Source: Pseudomonas sp. ok272 (lineage in GTDB: Bacteria; Pseudomonadota; Gammaproteobacteria; Pseudomonadales; Pseudomonadaceae). From it: DNA of 64,000 nucleotides. The notes below the pieces were generated by a model. It did no database searches and had not been told where the DNA came from. It worked only from the letters and a program-made list of their open reading frames with translations. Positions 25,853 through 35,445 of this stretch are shown one piece after another. The translations under genes and the position numbers were made by a program. The number at the start of each line of letters is the position of its first letter. Position 1 is the first letter of the stretch. Location of the stretch: NCBI RefSeq assembly GCF_900109995.1, contig NZ_FOCB01000002.1, positions 200,247 to 264,246 on the forward strand. The letters run 5' to 3'.

Positions 25853-26785
25853 ATGAAACGCATCACCGTGATCGACTCCCACACCGGCGGCGAACCGACC
25901 CGCCTGGTGACCGCCGGGTTCCCTGACCTGGGTAACGGCAGCATGGCCCAGCGGCGCCAGCTGCTGGCCGAGCAGCACGATCAATGGCGCGCCGCCTGTG
26001 TGCTGGAACCCCGGGGCAGCGACGTGCTGGTGGGCGCCCTGCTCTGCACCCCGGTGGACCCCAGCGCGGTCGCCGGGGTGATTTTCTTCAACAACACCGG
26101 CTACCTCGGCATGTGCGGCCACGGCACCATCGGCCTGGTGGCGTCCCTGGCGCACCTGGGCCGGATTGGCCCGGGCGTGCACCGCATCGAGACCCCGGTG
26201 GGCACCGTGCAGGCCACGTTGCACGAGGACCAGTCGGTGAGCGTGCGCAACGTGCCGGCCTACCGCTACCGCAAGGCGCTGGCGCTGCAGGTCCCGGGCA
26301 TTGGCGAGGTCGTGGGCGATATCGCCTGGGGCGGCAACTGGTTCTTCCTGATTGCCGACCATGGCCTGTCGGTGACCGGCGATAACCTCGATGCCCTGAC
26401 TGCCTACACCTACGCTGTCCAGCAGGCGCTGGAGGTCCAGGGGATTCGCGGGGAAGACGGCGGCTTGATCGATCACGTCGAACTGTTCGCCGACGACGAT
26501 CAGGCCGACAGCCGCAACTTCGTGCTCTGCCCCGGCAAGGCCTACGACCGCTCGCCCTGTGGCACCGGCACCAGCGCCAAGCTGGCGTGCCTGGCCGCCG
26601 ACGACAAGCTGCAACCGGGACAGCTCTGGCGCCAGGCCAGTGTGATCGGCAGCGAGTTCGAAGGTTCCTACGAGGTCCAGGGCGAGCGCATTGTGCCGAC
26701 CATTCGCGGCCGCGCGTTTATCAGCGCCGAAGCCAGCCTGATCATCGAACAGGACGACCCGTTCGCCTGGGGCATTCGCCTGTGA
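25853..26785 (+). CDS. lhpA: 4-hydroxyproline 2-epimerase
   Basis: A 310-aa proline racemase-family enzyme that converts trans-4-hydroxy-L-proline to cis-4-hydroxy-D-proline. The two catalytic thiols are C88 (GMCGHGT) and C236 (SPCGTGTSA), the numbering seen in hydroxyproline epimerases; a threonine instead of C88 would mark 3-hydroxyproline dehydratases, so this one is an epimerase. The D-hydroxyproline dehydrogenase gene overlaps its stop codon, which fits the pathway order. Confidence 0.92.
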   Translation: MKRITVIDSHTGGEPTRLVTAGFPDLGNGSMAQRRQLLAEQHDQWRAACVLEPRGSDVLVGALLCTPVDPSAVAGVIFFNNTGYLGMCGHGTIGLVASLAHLGRIGPGVHRIETPVGTVQATLHEDQSVSVRNVPAYRYRKALALQVPGIGEVVGDIAWGGNWFFLIADHGLSVTGDNLDALTAYTYAVQQALEVQGIRGEDGGLIDHVELFADDDQADSRNFVLCPGKAYDRSPCGTGTSAKLACLAADDKLQPGQLWRQASVIGSEFEGSYEVQGERIVPTIRGRAFISAEASLIIEQDDPFAWGIRL

Positions 26786-27897
26786 GCCAAGGCCGGGTCG
26801 CCGATGTGATCGTGATCGGCGCCGGGATCATCGGCGCCGCCTGTGCCCAGGCCCTGGCCCGACGCGGCGTGCAGGTGCTGGTGCTCGACGCCGGTCTGCC
26901 CGGTGCGACGGCAGCCGGCATGGGGCACTTGCTGGTGCTCGATGACAACCCGGCCGAACTGGCCCTGAGTCAATATTCCCTGCAACGCTGGCGCGAACAC
27001 GCCCCCGACCTGCCCGAGGACTGCGCCTACCGCAGCAACGGCACCCTGTGGCTGGCGGCCAATCCCGAAGAAATGGCCGTGGCCGAAAGCAAATACCTCA
27101 ACCTGCGCGCCCAGGGCGTGGCCTGCGAACGGGTCGGCGCCAGCGCCCTGCGCGTGCGTGAGCCGGCCCTGCGCGAGGGGCTGGAAGGCGGCCTGCTGAT
27201 CAATGGCGACGGCATCCTCTATGCGCCGGCGACGGCCAACTGGATGCTCGCCGAGCCCAACATCCGCCAGCGTCGGGCGCGTGTCACCGAAGTGGACGGC
27301 CACCGCGTCCGCCTGGACGACGGCCAGTGGTTGAGCGCCGACGCGGTGGTGCTGGCCAATGGTATCCAGGCCAATGAGCTGTGCCCGGAGCTGCCGATCG
27401 AGCCGAAAAAAGGCCACTTGCTGATTACCGATCGCTACCCGGGCACCGTCACCCACACCCTGGTGGAATTGGGCTACGTCACCAGCGCCCACAACGCCAG
27501 CGGGCCCTCGACCGCCTGCAACATCCAGCCGCGTCCCACCGGGCAACTGTTCATCGGCGCCTCGCGGCAATTCGGCACCACCGATCCGCAGGTCGAAGGC
27601 TGGATGCTGTCCAAAATGCTCAAGCGCGCCGCCGAGTACATGCCGGCCCTGGCCCAGCTCAATGGCATTCGCGCCTGGACCGGCTTTCGCGCCGCCAGCC
27701 CCGACGGCCTGCCGCTGGTGGGCCAGCACCCGCAGCGCCAAGGCCTGTGGCTGGCGGTCGGCCACGAGGGGCTGGGCGTGACCACGGCCCCCGGCACCGC
27801 CGATTTGCTGGTGGCGCAGTTGTTCAACGAAACCCCGCCCCTGGCCGCCCAGCCCTATTTGCCCCAGCGTTTCCTTGGAGAACCGGCCCATGCCTGA
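26782..27897 (+). CDS. lhpB: D-hydroxyproline dehydrogenase, FAD catalytic subunit
   Basis: A 371-aa DAO-family flavoprotein with the dinucleotide motif [20 protein letters not shown] and the C-terminal [16 protein letters not shown]. It oxidises cis-4-hydroxy-D-proline to 1-pyrroline-4-hydroxy-2-carboxylate. The GTG at 26782 overlaps the epimerase TGA; an upstream in-frame start inside the epimerase gene is not plausible. It is followed by genes for a small 2Fe-2S protein and a second flavoprotein, together making the LhpBEF-type heterotrimer known from pseudomonads. Confidence 0.88.
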   Translation: MSQGRVADVIVIGAGIIGAACAQALARRGVQVLVLDAGLPGATAAGMGHLLVLDDNPAELALSQYSLQRWREHAPDLPEDCAYRSNGTLWLAANPEEMAVAESKYLNLRAQGVACERVGASALRVREPALREGLEGGLLINGDGILYAPATANWMLAEPNIRQRRARVTEVDGHRVRLDDGQWLSADAVVLANGIQANELCPELPIEPKKGHLLITDRYPGTVTHTLVELGYVTSAHNASGPSTACNIQPRPTGQLFIGASRQFGTTDPQVEGWMLSKMLKRAAEYMPALAQLNGIRAWTGFRAASPDGLPLVGQHPQRQGLWLAVGHEGLGVTTAPGTADLLVAQLFNETPPLAAQPYLPQRFLGEPAHA

Positions 27898-28126
27898 TGT
27901 GCTGCTAGACGGTCGTACCCTGCGCGTGACCGAAGGCACCAGCGTCGCCGCGGCCCTGGCACTGGCGGGCGATGGCTGCACACGCACCTCGGTCAGCGGC
28001 CAACGCCGCGCCCCGCTGTGCGGCATGGGCATTTGCCAGGAATGCCGGGTGACCATCGACGGTCGTCGGCGCCTGGCCTGCCAGACCCTGTGCCGCGAAG
28101 GGATGCATGTGGAGACCCACCCATGA
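27890..28126 (+). CDS. lhpE: D-hydroxyproline dehydrogenase, 2Fe-2S subunit
   Basis: A 78-aa ferredoxin-like protein with the cysteine pattern C-x4-C-x2-C...C in PLCGMGICQECRVT and RRLACQT. It corresponds to the gamma-type subunit that carries electrons between the two flavoproteins. The ATG at 27890 follows TTGGAG and overlaps the end of the lhpB gene by 8 bases. Confidence 0.88.
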   Translation: MPDVLLDGRTLRVTEGTSVAAALALAGDGCTRTSVSGQRRAPLCGMGICQECRVTIDGRRRLACQTLCREGMHVETHP

Positions 28127-29379
28127 ATGAATACGCCGACTTACTGATCATCGGGGCCGGCCCCGCCGGGATGAGCGCCGCCCTGGCCGCGGCCCCCAGC
28201 GGGGCGCGCATTGTGGTGCTGGACGACAACCCGCTGCCGGGCGGGCAGATCTGGCGCGATGGCCCCAACGCCCATCTGCCCGCTCAAGCCCGCCGCCTGC
28301 GCGAACGCTTGGAGGCCTGCCACAGCATCCACCGTCACCCCGCCACCCGGGTGATCGCCAGCCCTGGCGCCCAGCAACTGCTGGTGGAGAACGACGAACG
28401 CGGCTGGCTGATCCGCTATGACAAGCTGATCCTGTGCACCGGTGCCCGGGAGTTGCTGCTGCCCTTCCCCGGCTGGACCTTGCCCGGGGTGACCGGTGCC
28501 GGCGGCTTGCAGGCGCTGATCAAGGGCGGCGTGCCGGTGCACGGCCAGCGTGTGGTGATCGCCGGTTCAGGGCCGTTGCTGCTGGCCAGTGCCGCCACCG
28601 CCAAGCAACACGGCGCCCAGGTGCTGCGCATCGCTGAACAAGCCTCATCCCAGGCCGTCGCCGGGTTCGCCGCGCAACTGCCGCGCTGGCCCGGCAAACT
28701 GCTGCAATCGTTCAGCCTGTTCGACCGCCATTACCGCACCGCCACCCATGTCCTGGCCGCCTTGGGCACCGATCGTGTGGAAGGCGTGCGCGTGCAGCAG
28801 CACGGCAAGGTCGTCGAGATGGCATGTGATCGGCTGGCCTGTGGCTTTGGCTTGATCCCCAACATTCAATTGGCCCAAGCGCTGGGGTGCGCGATTGCAG
28901 GCCAGGCCATCGCCGTCGATGCCTGGCAGGCCAGCAGCCGCGCCGATCACTACGCCGCTGGCGAGTGCACCGGCTTTGGCGGCAGTGAGCTGGCGCTGGT
29001 GGAGGGCGCGATTGCCGGGTACGCGGCGGTCGGCAACCAGGACGCGGCCCGTCATTTGTGGCCACGCCGGGCGCGGTGGCAGGGTTTCGCCAAGGCACTG
29101 AACCACGCCTTTGCCCTCGACCCACGGCTCACATCCCTGGCCCAGCCCGACACGCTGGTGTGCCGCTGCGAAGACGTGCCGTACTCGGCCCTCGTCGGCC
29201 ATGCGGATTGGCGTTCGGCCAAGCTGGCCAGCCGTTGCGGCATGGGCGCCTGCCAAGGCCGGGTGTGTGGCGGCGCGGTGCAACAGCTGTTCGGCTGGCA
29301 GCCTTCCGCGCCTCGGCCACCGTTCAGCCCGGCGCGCCTCGAGACCTTGATGAGCCTGGACGACACCCCGCCGGCATGA
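28123..29379 (+). CDS. lhpF: D-hydroxyproline dehydrogenase, NAD(P)/FAD-type subunit
   Basis: A 418-aa flavoprotein of the HcnB/sarcosine-oxidase-alpha class. It has an N-terminal FAD motif (LLIIGAGPAGMSAALAAA), a second nucleotide motif (RVVIAGSGPLLLASAATAK) and a C-terminal Cys-rich BFD-like domain (LVCRCEDVPY ... SRCGMGACQGRVCG) able to hold a 2Fe-2S cluster. ATG at 28123 overlaps the lhpE stop. It is the electron-transfer partner of LhpB and LhpE. A similar subunit set is found in hydrogen cyanide synthase, but the gene context here is hydroxyproline. Confidence 0.87.
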   Translation: MNEYADLLIIGAGPAGMSAALAAAPSGARIVVLDDNPLPGGQIWRDGPNAHLPAQARRLRERLEACHSIHRHPATRVIASPGAQQLLVENDERGWLIRYDKLILCTGARELLLPFPGWTLPGVTGAGGLQALIKGGVPVHGQRVVIAGSGPLLLASAATAKQHGAQVLRIAEQASSQAVAGFAAQLPRWPGKLLQSFSLFDRHYRTATHVLAALGTDRVEGVRVQQHGKVVEMACDRLACGFGLIPNIQLAQALGCAIAGQAIAVDAWQASSRADHYAAGECTGFGGSELALVEGAIAGYAAVGNQDAARHLWPRRARWQGFAKALNHAFALDPRLTSLAQPDTLVCRCEDVPYSALVGHADWRSAKLASRCGMGACQGRVCGGAVQQLFGWQPSAPRPPFSPARLETLMSLDDTPPA

Positions 29380-29453
29380 ATCGCGTGCCGGGGGTTTCGG
29401 GCGACCTGCCGAGTCTTTATGATCCGGGGGGTTGCCATCAGACTGCCAGCGCC

Positions 29454-30203
29454 ATGTTCCCCTCGCTCAACACCCTGAAACCCTGCGACCTGCCGACGCT
29501 CATCGCCAGCCTGCAGCCGATTGCCGCGCTGCTCGATACGCTGACCGACGTGGTGTTTTTCATCAAGGACGTCGAGGCCCGCTACGTCTTCGTCAACCAG
29601 ACCCTGGCCCGGCGTTGCGGGGTCAAGCACGCGGATGAACTACTGGGCAAGACCGCCGAGTGCGTCTTCCCGCAGCGTTTCGGCCCGCTCTACACCGAAC
29701 AGGACCGGCGCGTATTGGCCAGCGGCCGGGAGTTGACCGATCAACTGGAGCTGCACCTGTACTTCGCCAACCAGCCAATCTGGTGCCTGACCCATAAACT
29801 CGCCCTGCGCGACACCCAGGGCCAGGTCGTCGGCCTGGCGGGCATCTCCCGCGACCTGCAAGCGCCACAATCCAGCCACCCGGCGTTCCAGAAGCTGGTC
29901 GCCGTCGACGCGCACATCCGCAAGCATTTCGCCCGCCCCATCAGCCTCGCCGAGCTGACCGCTCTCGCCGGGTACTCGGTGGCGCAACTGGAGCGCCACT
30001 GCAAGCGCGTGTTCCAACTCACACCCCGGCAGATGATCCACAAGGCCCGGCTGGAGGAAGGTTCGCGGCTGTTGCTGCACAGTGAGCTACCGATCACCGA
30101 GATCGCCCTGCGCTGCGGCTACACCGACCACAGCGCCTTCAGCCGCCAGTTCCGCGCGCTGACCAGTTTGTCCCCGAGCCAGTATCGCGAGAGTCCGCGC
30201 TAG
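29454..30203 (+). CDS. AraC-family regulator with N-terminal PAS domain
   Basis: A 249-aa regulator: PAS sensor at residues about 20-135 (LTDVVFFIKDVEARYVFVNQ, DELLGKTAECVFP, GISRDL) followed by an AraC DNA-binding domain (LAELTALAGYSVAQLERHCK, then ITEIALRCGYTDHSAFSRQF, SLSPSQYRE). It is last in the lhpABEF-type operon, so it is probably a local activator of hydroxyproline use. The frame is open to 29376, where an ATG overlaps the lhpF stop; either start is possible and I favour MFPSLNTL at 29454 because the PAS domain follows directly. Confidence 0.8.
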   Translation: MFPSLNTLKPCDLPTLIASLQPIAALLDTLTDVVFFIKDVEARYVFVNQTLARRCGVKHADELLGKTAECVFPQRFGPLYTEQDRRVLASGRELTDQLELHLYFANQPIWCLTHKLALRDTQGQVVGLAGISRDLQAPQSSHPAFQKLVAVDAHIRKHFARPISLAELTALAGYSVAQLERHCKRVFQLTPRQMIHKARLEEGSRLLLHSELPITEIALRCGYTDHSAFSRQFRALTSLSPSQYRESPR

Positions 30204-30230
30204 GCCTGGACGACACACAACCCCCTCCTC

Positions 30231-30318
30231 GTGGGAGCGAGCCTGCTCGCGATAACGTCGTGTCAGTCGACATCCCAGCCCACTGACAAACTGCATTCGC
30301 GAGCAGGCTCGCTCCCAC
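30231..30318. repeat. REPIN
   Basis: GTGGGAGCGAGCCTGCTCGC at the left and the complementary arm at the right. It separates the lhpABEF-regulator unit from the ABC importer unit. The remaining part of the 30204-30572 gap holds the importer promoter. Confidence 0.85.
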
Positions 30319-30513
30319 ACGTTCTGTGCCCCAGTGTTCCTTAAAGGTGCGCCTCCACACTCACTGCTCCCATCTGTAACACCTGCCCCCGATGGTCTCG
30401 TCGCCATGCTGTCACTCTGCCTTTAACCACCTCGCTGCAAGTCCCAAGGCGTAAGGCCTGCTGATTAATTCTCGGCCCCGGGAAAAACAGGCACGCTCAT
30501 TGCTAAATAAATA

Positions 30514-30523
30514 TCGTATACGA
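30514..30523. promoter_or_regulatory. Palindromic operator of the ABC importer/AcnX operon
   Basis: Perfect palindrome TCGTATACGA embedded in ATA...AAT flanks. An identical core with the same flanks lies at 35446-35455. Likely site of the GntR/FCD regulator encoded at 25076. It sits 50 bases upstream of the solute-binding protein start. Confidence 0.7.
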
Positions 30524-30572
30524 AATCCCCAATACGACACTCAACAGCACTTTTCTTCCCAACGAGGCCTCT

Positions 30573-31391
30573 ATGAAAAACCCCGCATTTGCCGTAGCCC
30601 TCAGCGCTGTTCTCAGTATCCCGTTCATCGCCACGGCCCAGGCCGACAAGCTCGACGACATCATTGGTTCGGGCAAGCTGCGCTGCGCCGTGACCCTGGA
30701 CTTCCCACCCATGGGCTCGCGCGATGAAGCCAACAACCCGGTTGGTTTCGACGTCGACTACTGCAAGGACCTGGCGAAGGTGCTGGGGGTCGATGCCGAA
30801 ATCGTCGAGACGCCGTTCCCGGATCGTATCCCGGCCCTGGTGTCCGGGCGCGCCGACATCATCGTCGCCTCCACCTCCGACACCCTTGAGCGGGCCAAGA
30901 CCGTGGGCCTGACCGTGCCCTACTTCGCCTTCCAAATGGTGGTGCTGACCCGCGACAACACCGGCATCAATACCTTCGAAGACCTCAAGGGCAAGCCCGT
31001 CGGTAACACCAGCGGCACCTATGAAGCGATTGCCCTGGAGAAAAACGTCAAGCAATGGGGCAGCGGCAGCTTCCGCGCCTACCAGTCGCAGAACGACACC
31101 CTGCTGGCCGTCGCCCAGGGCCATATCGACGCCACGGTGGTCACCAACACCGTCGCCGCCGCCACCCTCAAGTCGGGCAAGTACAAGGGCCTGAAAGTCG
31201 TCGGCAACGCGCCGTACGTGATCGACTACGTGTCCCTGGGCGCCAAGCGTAATGAGTATGGGCTGCTCAACTACCTCAACCTGTTCGTCAACCAGCAAGT
31301 ACGCACCGGCCGCTATAACGAGCTGTTCGTCAAATGGGTCGGCACCGAGATCCCACCGGCCAACCTGACCGTGCCACAGGTCTACTACTAA
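30573..31391 (+). CDS. ABC transporter substrate-binding protein (amino-acid type)
   Basis: A 272-aa periplasmic protein of the SBP_bac_3 family with a signal peptide (AVALSAVLSIPFIATAQA). Typical segments are LRCAVTLDFPPMG, VGFDVDYCKDLAKVLG, TLERAKTVGLTVPY and GNTSGTYEAIALEKN. It probably binds hydroxyproline, because it is followed by the AcnX dehydratase, two permeases and an ATPase in one operon, under the TCGTATACGA operator. Confidence 0.88.
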   Translation: MKNPAFAVALSAVLSIPFIATAQADKLDDIIGSGKLRCAVTLDFPPMGSRDEANNPVGFDVDYCKDLAKVLGVDAEIVETPFPDRIPALVSGRADIIVASTSDTLERAKTVGLTVPYFAFQMVVLTRDNTGINTFEDLKGKPVGNTSGTYEAIALEKNVKQWGSGSFRAYQSQNDTLLAVAQGHIDATVVTNTVAAATLKSGKYKGLKVVGNAPYVIDYVSLGAKRNEYGLLNYLNLFVNQQVRTGRYNELFVKWVGTEIPPANLTVPQVYY

Positions 31392-31401
31392 GGTGTCCGG
31401 C

Positions 31402-33180
31402 ATGCCTGGGGTCACTTCTCTATCCGGCCGTAGCCTGGTCGCTGGCCGCGCGCAGGGCGAACTGTTGTTCGCCGATGTCGGCCTGAGCTTCTGGGGCGGC
31501 GTCGATTCGCTCAGCGGGGAAATCATCGATCGCCACCACCCCTTGAGCGGCCAGCACCTGGCCGGCCGGGTGCTGGCGATTCCCAGCGGCCGTGGCTCGT
31601 GCACCGGCAGCAGCGTGATGATGGAGTTGATCAGCAATGGTCACGCTCCCGCTGCGCTGGTGCTGGCCGAGCCGGATGAGATCCTGACCCTGGGCGTACT
31701 GGTGGCGCAGACGATTTTCGCGCGTTCCCTGCCGGTGCTGTGCATCGGCGCGCACGCCTTCGCCACCTTGCGTGGCAAGGCGTTCGCCCGCGTCGAAGGG
31801 CATGCGCTGAACCTGTTCGAAGGCCTGCCCGGCGATCACTGGCAGGCCGGCGACAAACCGATTCAAGACGATCCGATCCACGCCTCACTGCAACTCACTG
31901 AATACGACCAGGCCCTGCTCGCGGGTCAACACGGCAAGGCCGCCCAGGTGGCCATGCACATCGTGTTGCGCATGGCCCAGCTACAAGGCGCCACCCAGCT
32001 GATCGACGTGACCCAGGCCCACATCGACGGTTGCATCTACACCGGCCCCGCCAGCCTGCGTTTTGCCCGGCAACTGGTGCAATGGGGGGCGAAGGTGCGG
32101 GTGCCGACCACCCTCAACTCCATATCCGTGGACCAACGTCGCTGGCGCGAATTGGGGATCGACCCGGCGCTCGGCGAGCCCGCCAGTGCCCTGGGTGATG
32201 CCTACATGGCGATGGGTGCGCAGCTCAGTTTCACCTGTGCACCGTACCTGCTCGACAGCGCGCCGAAGGCCGGCGAGCAGATCGTCTGGGCCGAATCCAA
32301 CGCGGTGGTCTACGCCAACAGCGTGCTCGGCGCCCGGACCCTCAAGTACCCGGACTACCTGGATATCTGCATCGCCCTCACCGGCCGCGCGCCGCTGATT
32401 GGCTGCCACCTGGACGCCCCGCGCAAGGCGCGCCTGCAAGTGGAGTTGCCGGCGCTGGGCGATCTGGACGACGCCTTCTATCCGCTGCTGGGCTACCACG
32501 TCGGCGCGCTGGCCGGCAGTCGCATCCCGCTGGTGCTGGGGCTGGAACACCGTCAGCCGAGCCTGGACGACTTGAAAGCGTTCGGCGCCGCATTTGCCAC
32601 CACCTCGGGCGCGCCCCTGTTCCATATCGCCGGGGTCACCCCCGAGGCCATCGACCCGGCGCAGGCGGTGGACGCCGGGATCGCGATCCCGGTTGAACGC
32701 ATCGCCCTGGCCGACCTGCTGCGCAGTTGGCGCGAGCTCAACAGCGCCCGCGACAATCAGGTGCAGGTGGTGTCGCTGGGCAACCCGCATTTCTCCCTCA
32801 GCGAATTCGCCGCCCTGGCGCGCCTGTGCCACGGACGCCACAAGCACCCCGACGTGGTGCTCGCCATCACCTGCGGCCGGGCAGTGCTGGAACAGGCGCG
32901 GGCCGCTGGACACATCGGCGTGCTCGAGGCCTTTGGCGTCACGCTGGTGACAGACACCTGCTGGTGCATGCTCGGCGAGCCGGTGATCCCGCCCGCCGCG
33001 ACCACCTTGATGACCAACTCGGGCAAGTACGCCCATTACGCACCGGGCCTGGTGGGCCGCCAGGTGCACTTCGCCAGCCTGGCCGAGTGCGTCGACGCGG
33101 CCTGCACCGCCACCGCCAGCGGGCGCCTGCCCACTTGGCTACAACCTGCCGAACCACTGGAGAGCCCCGCGCATGTTTGA
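31402..33180 (+). CDS. Aconitase X, cis-3-hydroxy-L-proline dehydratase
   Basis: A 592-aa fused aconitase-X protein. Residues about 1-150 are the swivel domain (DUF126), with the characteristic AIPSGRGSCTGSSVMMELI; residues about 170-580 are the large catalytic domain (DUF521) with LIDVTQAHIDGCIYTGP, VPTTLNSISVD, AESNAVVYANSVLGART and the end region DTCWCMLGEPVIPP. Members of this fused type are known to dehydrate cis-3-hydroxy-L-proline to 1-pyrroline-2-carboxylate. The reductase for that product is encoded at 38750-39757. The ATG at 31402 has AAGG 8 bases upstream; a GTG at 31393 overlaps that site. The gene sits between the binding protein and the permeases of the importer. Confidence 0.88.
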   Translation: MPGVTSLSGRSLVAGRAQGELLFADVGLSFWGGVDSLSGEIIDRHHPLSGQHLAGRVLAIPSGRGSCTGSSVMMELISNGHAPAALVLAEPDEILTLGVLVAQTIFARSLPVLCIGAHAFATLRGKAFARVEGHALNLFEGLPGDHWQAGDKPIQDDPIHASLQLTEYDQALLAGQHGKAAQVAMHIVLRMAQLQGATQLIDVTQAHIDGCIYTGPASLRFARQLVQWGAKVRVPTTLNSISVDQRRWRELGIDPALGEPASALGDAYMAMGAQLSFTCAPYLLDSAPKAGEQIVWAESNAVVYANSVLGARTLKYPDYLDICIALTGRAPLIGCHLDAPRKARLQVELPALGDLDDAFYPLLGYHVGALAGSRIPLVLGLEHRQPSLDDLKAFGAAFATTSGAPLFHIAGVTPEAIDPAQAVDAGIAIPVERIALADLLRSWRELNSARDNQVQVVSLGNPHFSLSEFAALARLCHGRHKHPDVVLAITCGRAVLEQARAAGHIGVLEAFGVTLVTDTCWCMLGEPVIPPAATTLMTNSGKYAHYAPGLVGRQVHFASLAECVDAACTATASGRLPTWLQPAEPLESPAHV

Positions 33181-33838
33181 CTACACCTTCCAATGGCGCG
33201 CGGCCCTGCGCGCCCTGCCGGACATGCTGGCCGGCGCCCTGGTGACCTTCGAGACCGCCGCGCTGGCGATGATCTTCGGCACGCTGATCGCCCTCGCGCT
33301 GACCGTCATGCGCGAAGCCAAGAACCCGCTGTTGCGCGGTTTCGGCGAGGCCTGGGTATCGATTGCCCGCAACACCCCGTCGCTGTTCCAGATCTACGTC
33401 CTGTACTTCGGCCTTGGCTCCCTGGGTTTGCATGTCAGTTCGTGGCTGGCGCTGATGGCCGGGATCACCTTCAACTGCGCCGGCTACCTGGCGGAGAACT
33501 TTCGCGGCGGCCTCAAGGCGGTGCCCGAGACCCAGGTGCGTGCGGCCCGTTCCCTGGGCATGAGCGCGTTCCAGACCTATCGCATGATCATCGTCCCGCA
33601 ACTGCTGCGCATCGTGTTCTATCCGCTGACCAACCAGATGGTGTGGGCGGTGCTGATGACGTCCCTGGGAGTGATCGTCGGCCTGAACAACGACCTGACC
33701 GGCGTGACCCAGGACTATAACGTCAAGACCTTCCGCACCTTCGAGTACTTCGCCATTGCTGCGGTGCTGTATTACCTGATCGCCAAGGCCATCGTCGGGA
33801 CAGCCCGACTGCTGGCCTGGCGGTTGTTCCGCTACTGA
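33173..33838 (+). CDS. Amino-acid ABC transporter permease
   Basis: A 221-aa membrane permease of the HisM/GlnP class, with about five helices and the EAA-type loop (ETQVRAARSLGMSAFQTYRM, then IIVPQLLRIVFYP) that contacts the ATPase. The start overlaps the AcnX gene by 8 bases, so it is translated with it. It forms a pair with the next gene. Confidence 0.88.
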   Translation: MFDYTFQWRAALRALPDMLAGALVTFETAALAMIFGTLIALALTVMREAKNPLLRGFGEAWVSIARNTPSLFQIYVLYFGLGSLGLHVSSWLALMAGITFNCAGYLAENFRGGLKAVPETQVRAARSLGMSAFQTYRMIIVPQLLRIVFYPLTNQMVWAVLMTSLGVIVGLNNDLTGVTQDYNVKTFRTFEYFAIAAVLYYLIAKAIVGTARLLAWRLFRY

Positions 33839-33848
33839 GGAGTCGTCC

Positions 33849-34499
33849 ATGTTTTCCACCAGTTTTTCCTGGAACGACCTGCTGTTCCTCCTCGAAGGCG
33901 CCTGGGTCACCCTGCAACTGACGTTCTGGTCGATCATGCTCGGCTCCGTCGCCGGGCTGTTGTTCGGCTTGCTGCGCGCCCTGCTGCCACGGGTCAGCCT
34001 GCCGCTGGCGTGGGTGCTGGATGTGTTTCGCAGCGTGCCGCTGTTGATCCAGTTCGTACTGTTCAACTCGCTCAAAAGCATCGTCGGCCTGAACATCTCG
34101 GCCTTCAGCGTCGGTTGCATCGTGCTGGGGGTGTACGCCGCCGCGTACTTCACCGAGATCGTGCGCAGCGGCGTGCTCTCGGTGCCGCTGACCGTGCGCC
34201 GGGCCAGCCGCTCCCTGGGGTTGAGTTACTTGCAGGACCTGCGCTGGATCGTCCTGCCGATGGCGTCCCGCGTGGCATTCCCCGGCTGGCTGAACCTGGT
34301 GCTCAGCGTGATGAAGGACACCGCCCTGGTGATGTGGATCGGCATCGTCGAGCTGCTGCGCGCCTCGCAAACCATCGTCACGCGTATTCAAGAACCGCTG
34401 CTGGTGCTGTGCATCGCAGGCCTCATTTATTACGTCATGAGCCTGGTGGTTGCCCGCCTCGGTGCTCGCCTGGAAAGAAGGTGGCAAGAAAATGATTGA
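33849..34499 (+). CDS. Amino-acid ABC transporter permease
   Basis: A 216-aa permease of the same class. The first helices are followed by RSVPLLIQFVLFN and the EAA-type loop TVRRASRSLGLSYLQDLRWI. It starts 10 bases after the previous permease gene and overlaps the ATPase gene by 8 bases, forming a heterodimeric channel for the hydroxyproline-type substrate. Confidence 0.88.
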   Translation: MFSTSFSWNDLLFLLEGAWVTLQLTFWSIMLGSVAGLLFGLLRALLPRVSLPLAWVLDVFRSVPLLIQFVLFNSLKSIVGLNISAFSVGCIVLGVYAAAYFTEIVRSGVLSVPLTVRRASRSLGLSYLQDLRWIVLPMASRVAFPGWLNLVLSVMKDTALVMWIGIVELLRASQTIVTRIQEPLLVLCIAGLIYYVMSLVVARLGARLERRWQEND

Positions 34500-35214
34500 G
34501 ATCGACAACGTACATAAATCCTTCGGCGACCTGGAAGTGGTCAAGGGCGTCAGCCTGACGGTGAGCAAGGGCGAGGTGGTGTCGATCATCGGCGGCTCCG
34601 GCTCCGGCAAGTCGACGCTGTTGATGTGCATCAACGGCCTGGAGCCGATCCAAAAGGGCAGCATTCGCATCGATGGGATTGAGGTGCACAACAGCGCCAC
34701 CAACCTCAATCGCCTGCGCCAGCGCATCGGCATTGTGTTCCAGCAGTGGAACGCCTTCCCCCACCTCACGGTGCTGGAGAACGTGATGCTCGCCCCGCGC
34801 AAGGTGCTGGGTAAAAGCAAGCAAGAGGCCGAGGAACTGGCGGTGCGGCAACTGACCCACGTGGGCCTGGGCGACAAGCTCAAGACCTTCCCCGGCAAGC
34901 TCTCGGGCGGCCAGCAGCAACGCATGGCCATCGCCCGCGCCCTGGCCATGTCGCCAGACTACATGCTGTTCGACGAAGCCACCTCGGCGCTGGACCCCCA
35001 GCTCGTGGGCGAGGTGTTGGACACCATGCGCATGCTCGCCGAAGACGGCATGACCATGGTCCTGGTGACCCACGAAATCCGCTTCGCCCGCGATGTCTCC
35101 GACCGCGTGGCGTTCTTTCGCAACGGCCTGGTGCATGAGATCGGCTCGCCAGACCAGGTCATCGGCAACCCGGTGCATGCCGAGACGGCGGCGTTTCTCA
35201 AGTCGGTGAAGTAG
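34492..35214 (+). CDS. Amino-acid ABC transporter ATP-binding protein
   Basis: A 240-aa ABC ATPase of the GlnQ/HisP class, with Walker A GGSGSGKSTLL, the Q-loop VFQQWNAFPH, signature LSGGQQQRMAIA, Walker B MLFDEATSALDP and the H-switch VTHEIRF. It drives the importer whose other parts are encoded just upstream. The ATG at 34492 is preferred to the upstream frame start because the ATPase core begins at once (MIEIDNVHKSFGD). Confidence 0.92.
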   Translation: MIEIDNVHKSFGDLEVVKGVSLTVSKGEVVSIIGGSGSGKSTLLMCINGLEPIQKGSIRIDGIEVHNSATNLNRLRQRIGIVFQQWNAFPHLTVLENVMLAPRKVLGKSKQEAEELAVRQLTHVGLGDKLKTFPGKLSGGQQQRMAIARALAMSPDYMLFDEATSALDPQLVGEVLDTMRMLAEDGMTMVLVTHEIRFARDVSDRVAFFRNGLVHEIGSPDQVIGNPVHAETAAFLKSVK

Positions 35215-35226
35215 CGCGCGGCATCT

Positions 35227-35355
35227 TCGCCGGCAAGCCGGTCTCGCTCCATTGGCCGGTGTTGACCATGGGTGGTGTGTACACCACAGACCCGGTGTGG
35301 GAGCGAGCCTGCTCGCGAAAGGTTGATTCGTATAGGAGCGAGGCTGTCCGCGAAC
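35227..35355. repeat. REP cluster
   Basis: Three REP units: a GCCGGCAAGCCGGTCTCGCTCC form at 35227-35250 (longer sequence given only in part here), a TGTGGGAGCGAGCCTGCTCG unit at 35296 and a degenerate TAGGAGCGAGGCTGTCCGCG unit ending at 35355. The region follows the ABC ATPase gene. Confidence 0.75.
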
Positions 35356-35445
35356 AGGCCCCAATCACTGATTCCCCTGACAGGCGGTCGTAAAACCAGC
35401 GTTTTGCCGGAAAAAAGCACTAGTCGATTACTGGCATTTAAAATA

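Noticed and set aside
31402..33180. AcnX read as two separate subunit genes
   Set aside because: The frame is uninterrupted between the swivel and catalytic domains, so this is the fused form.
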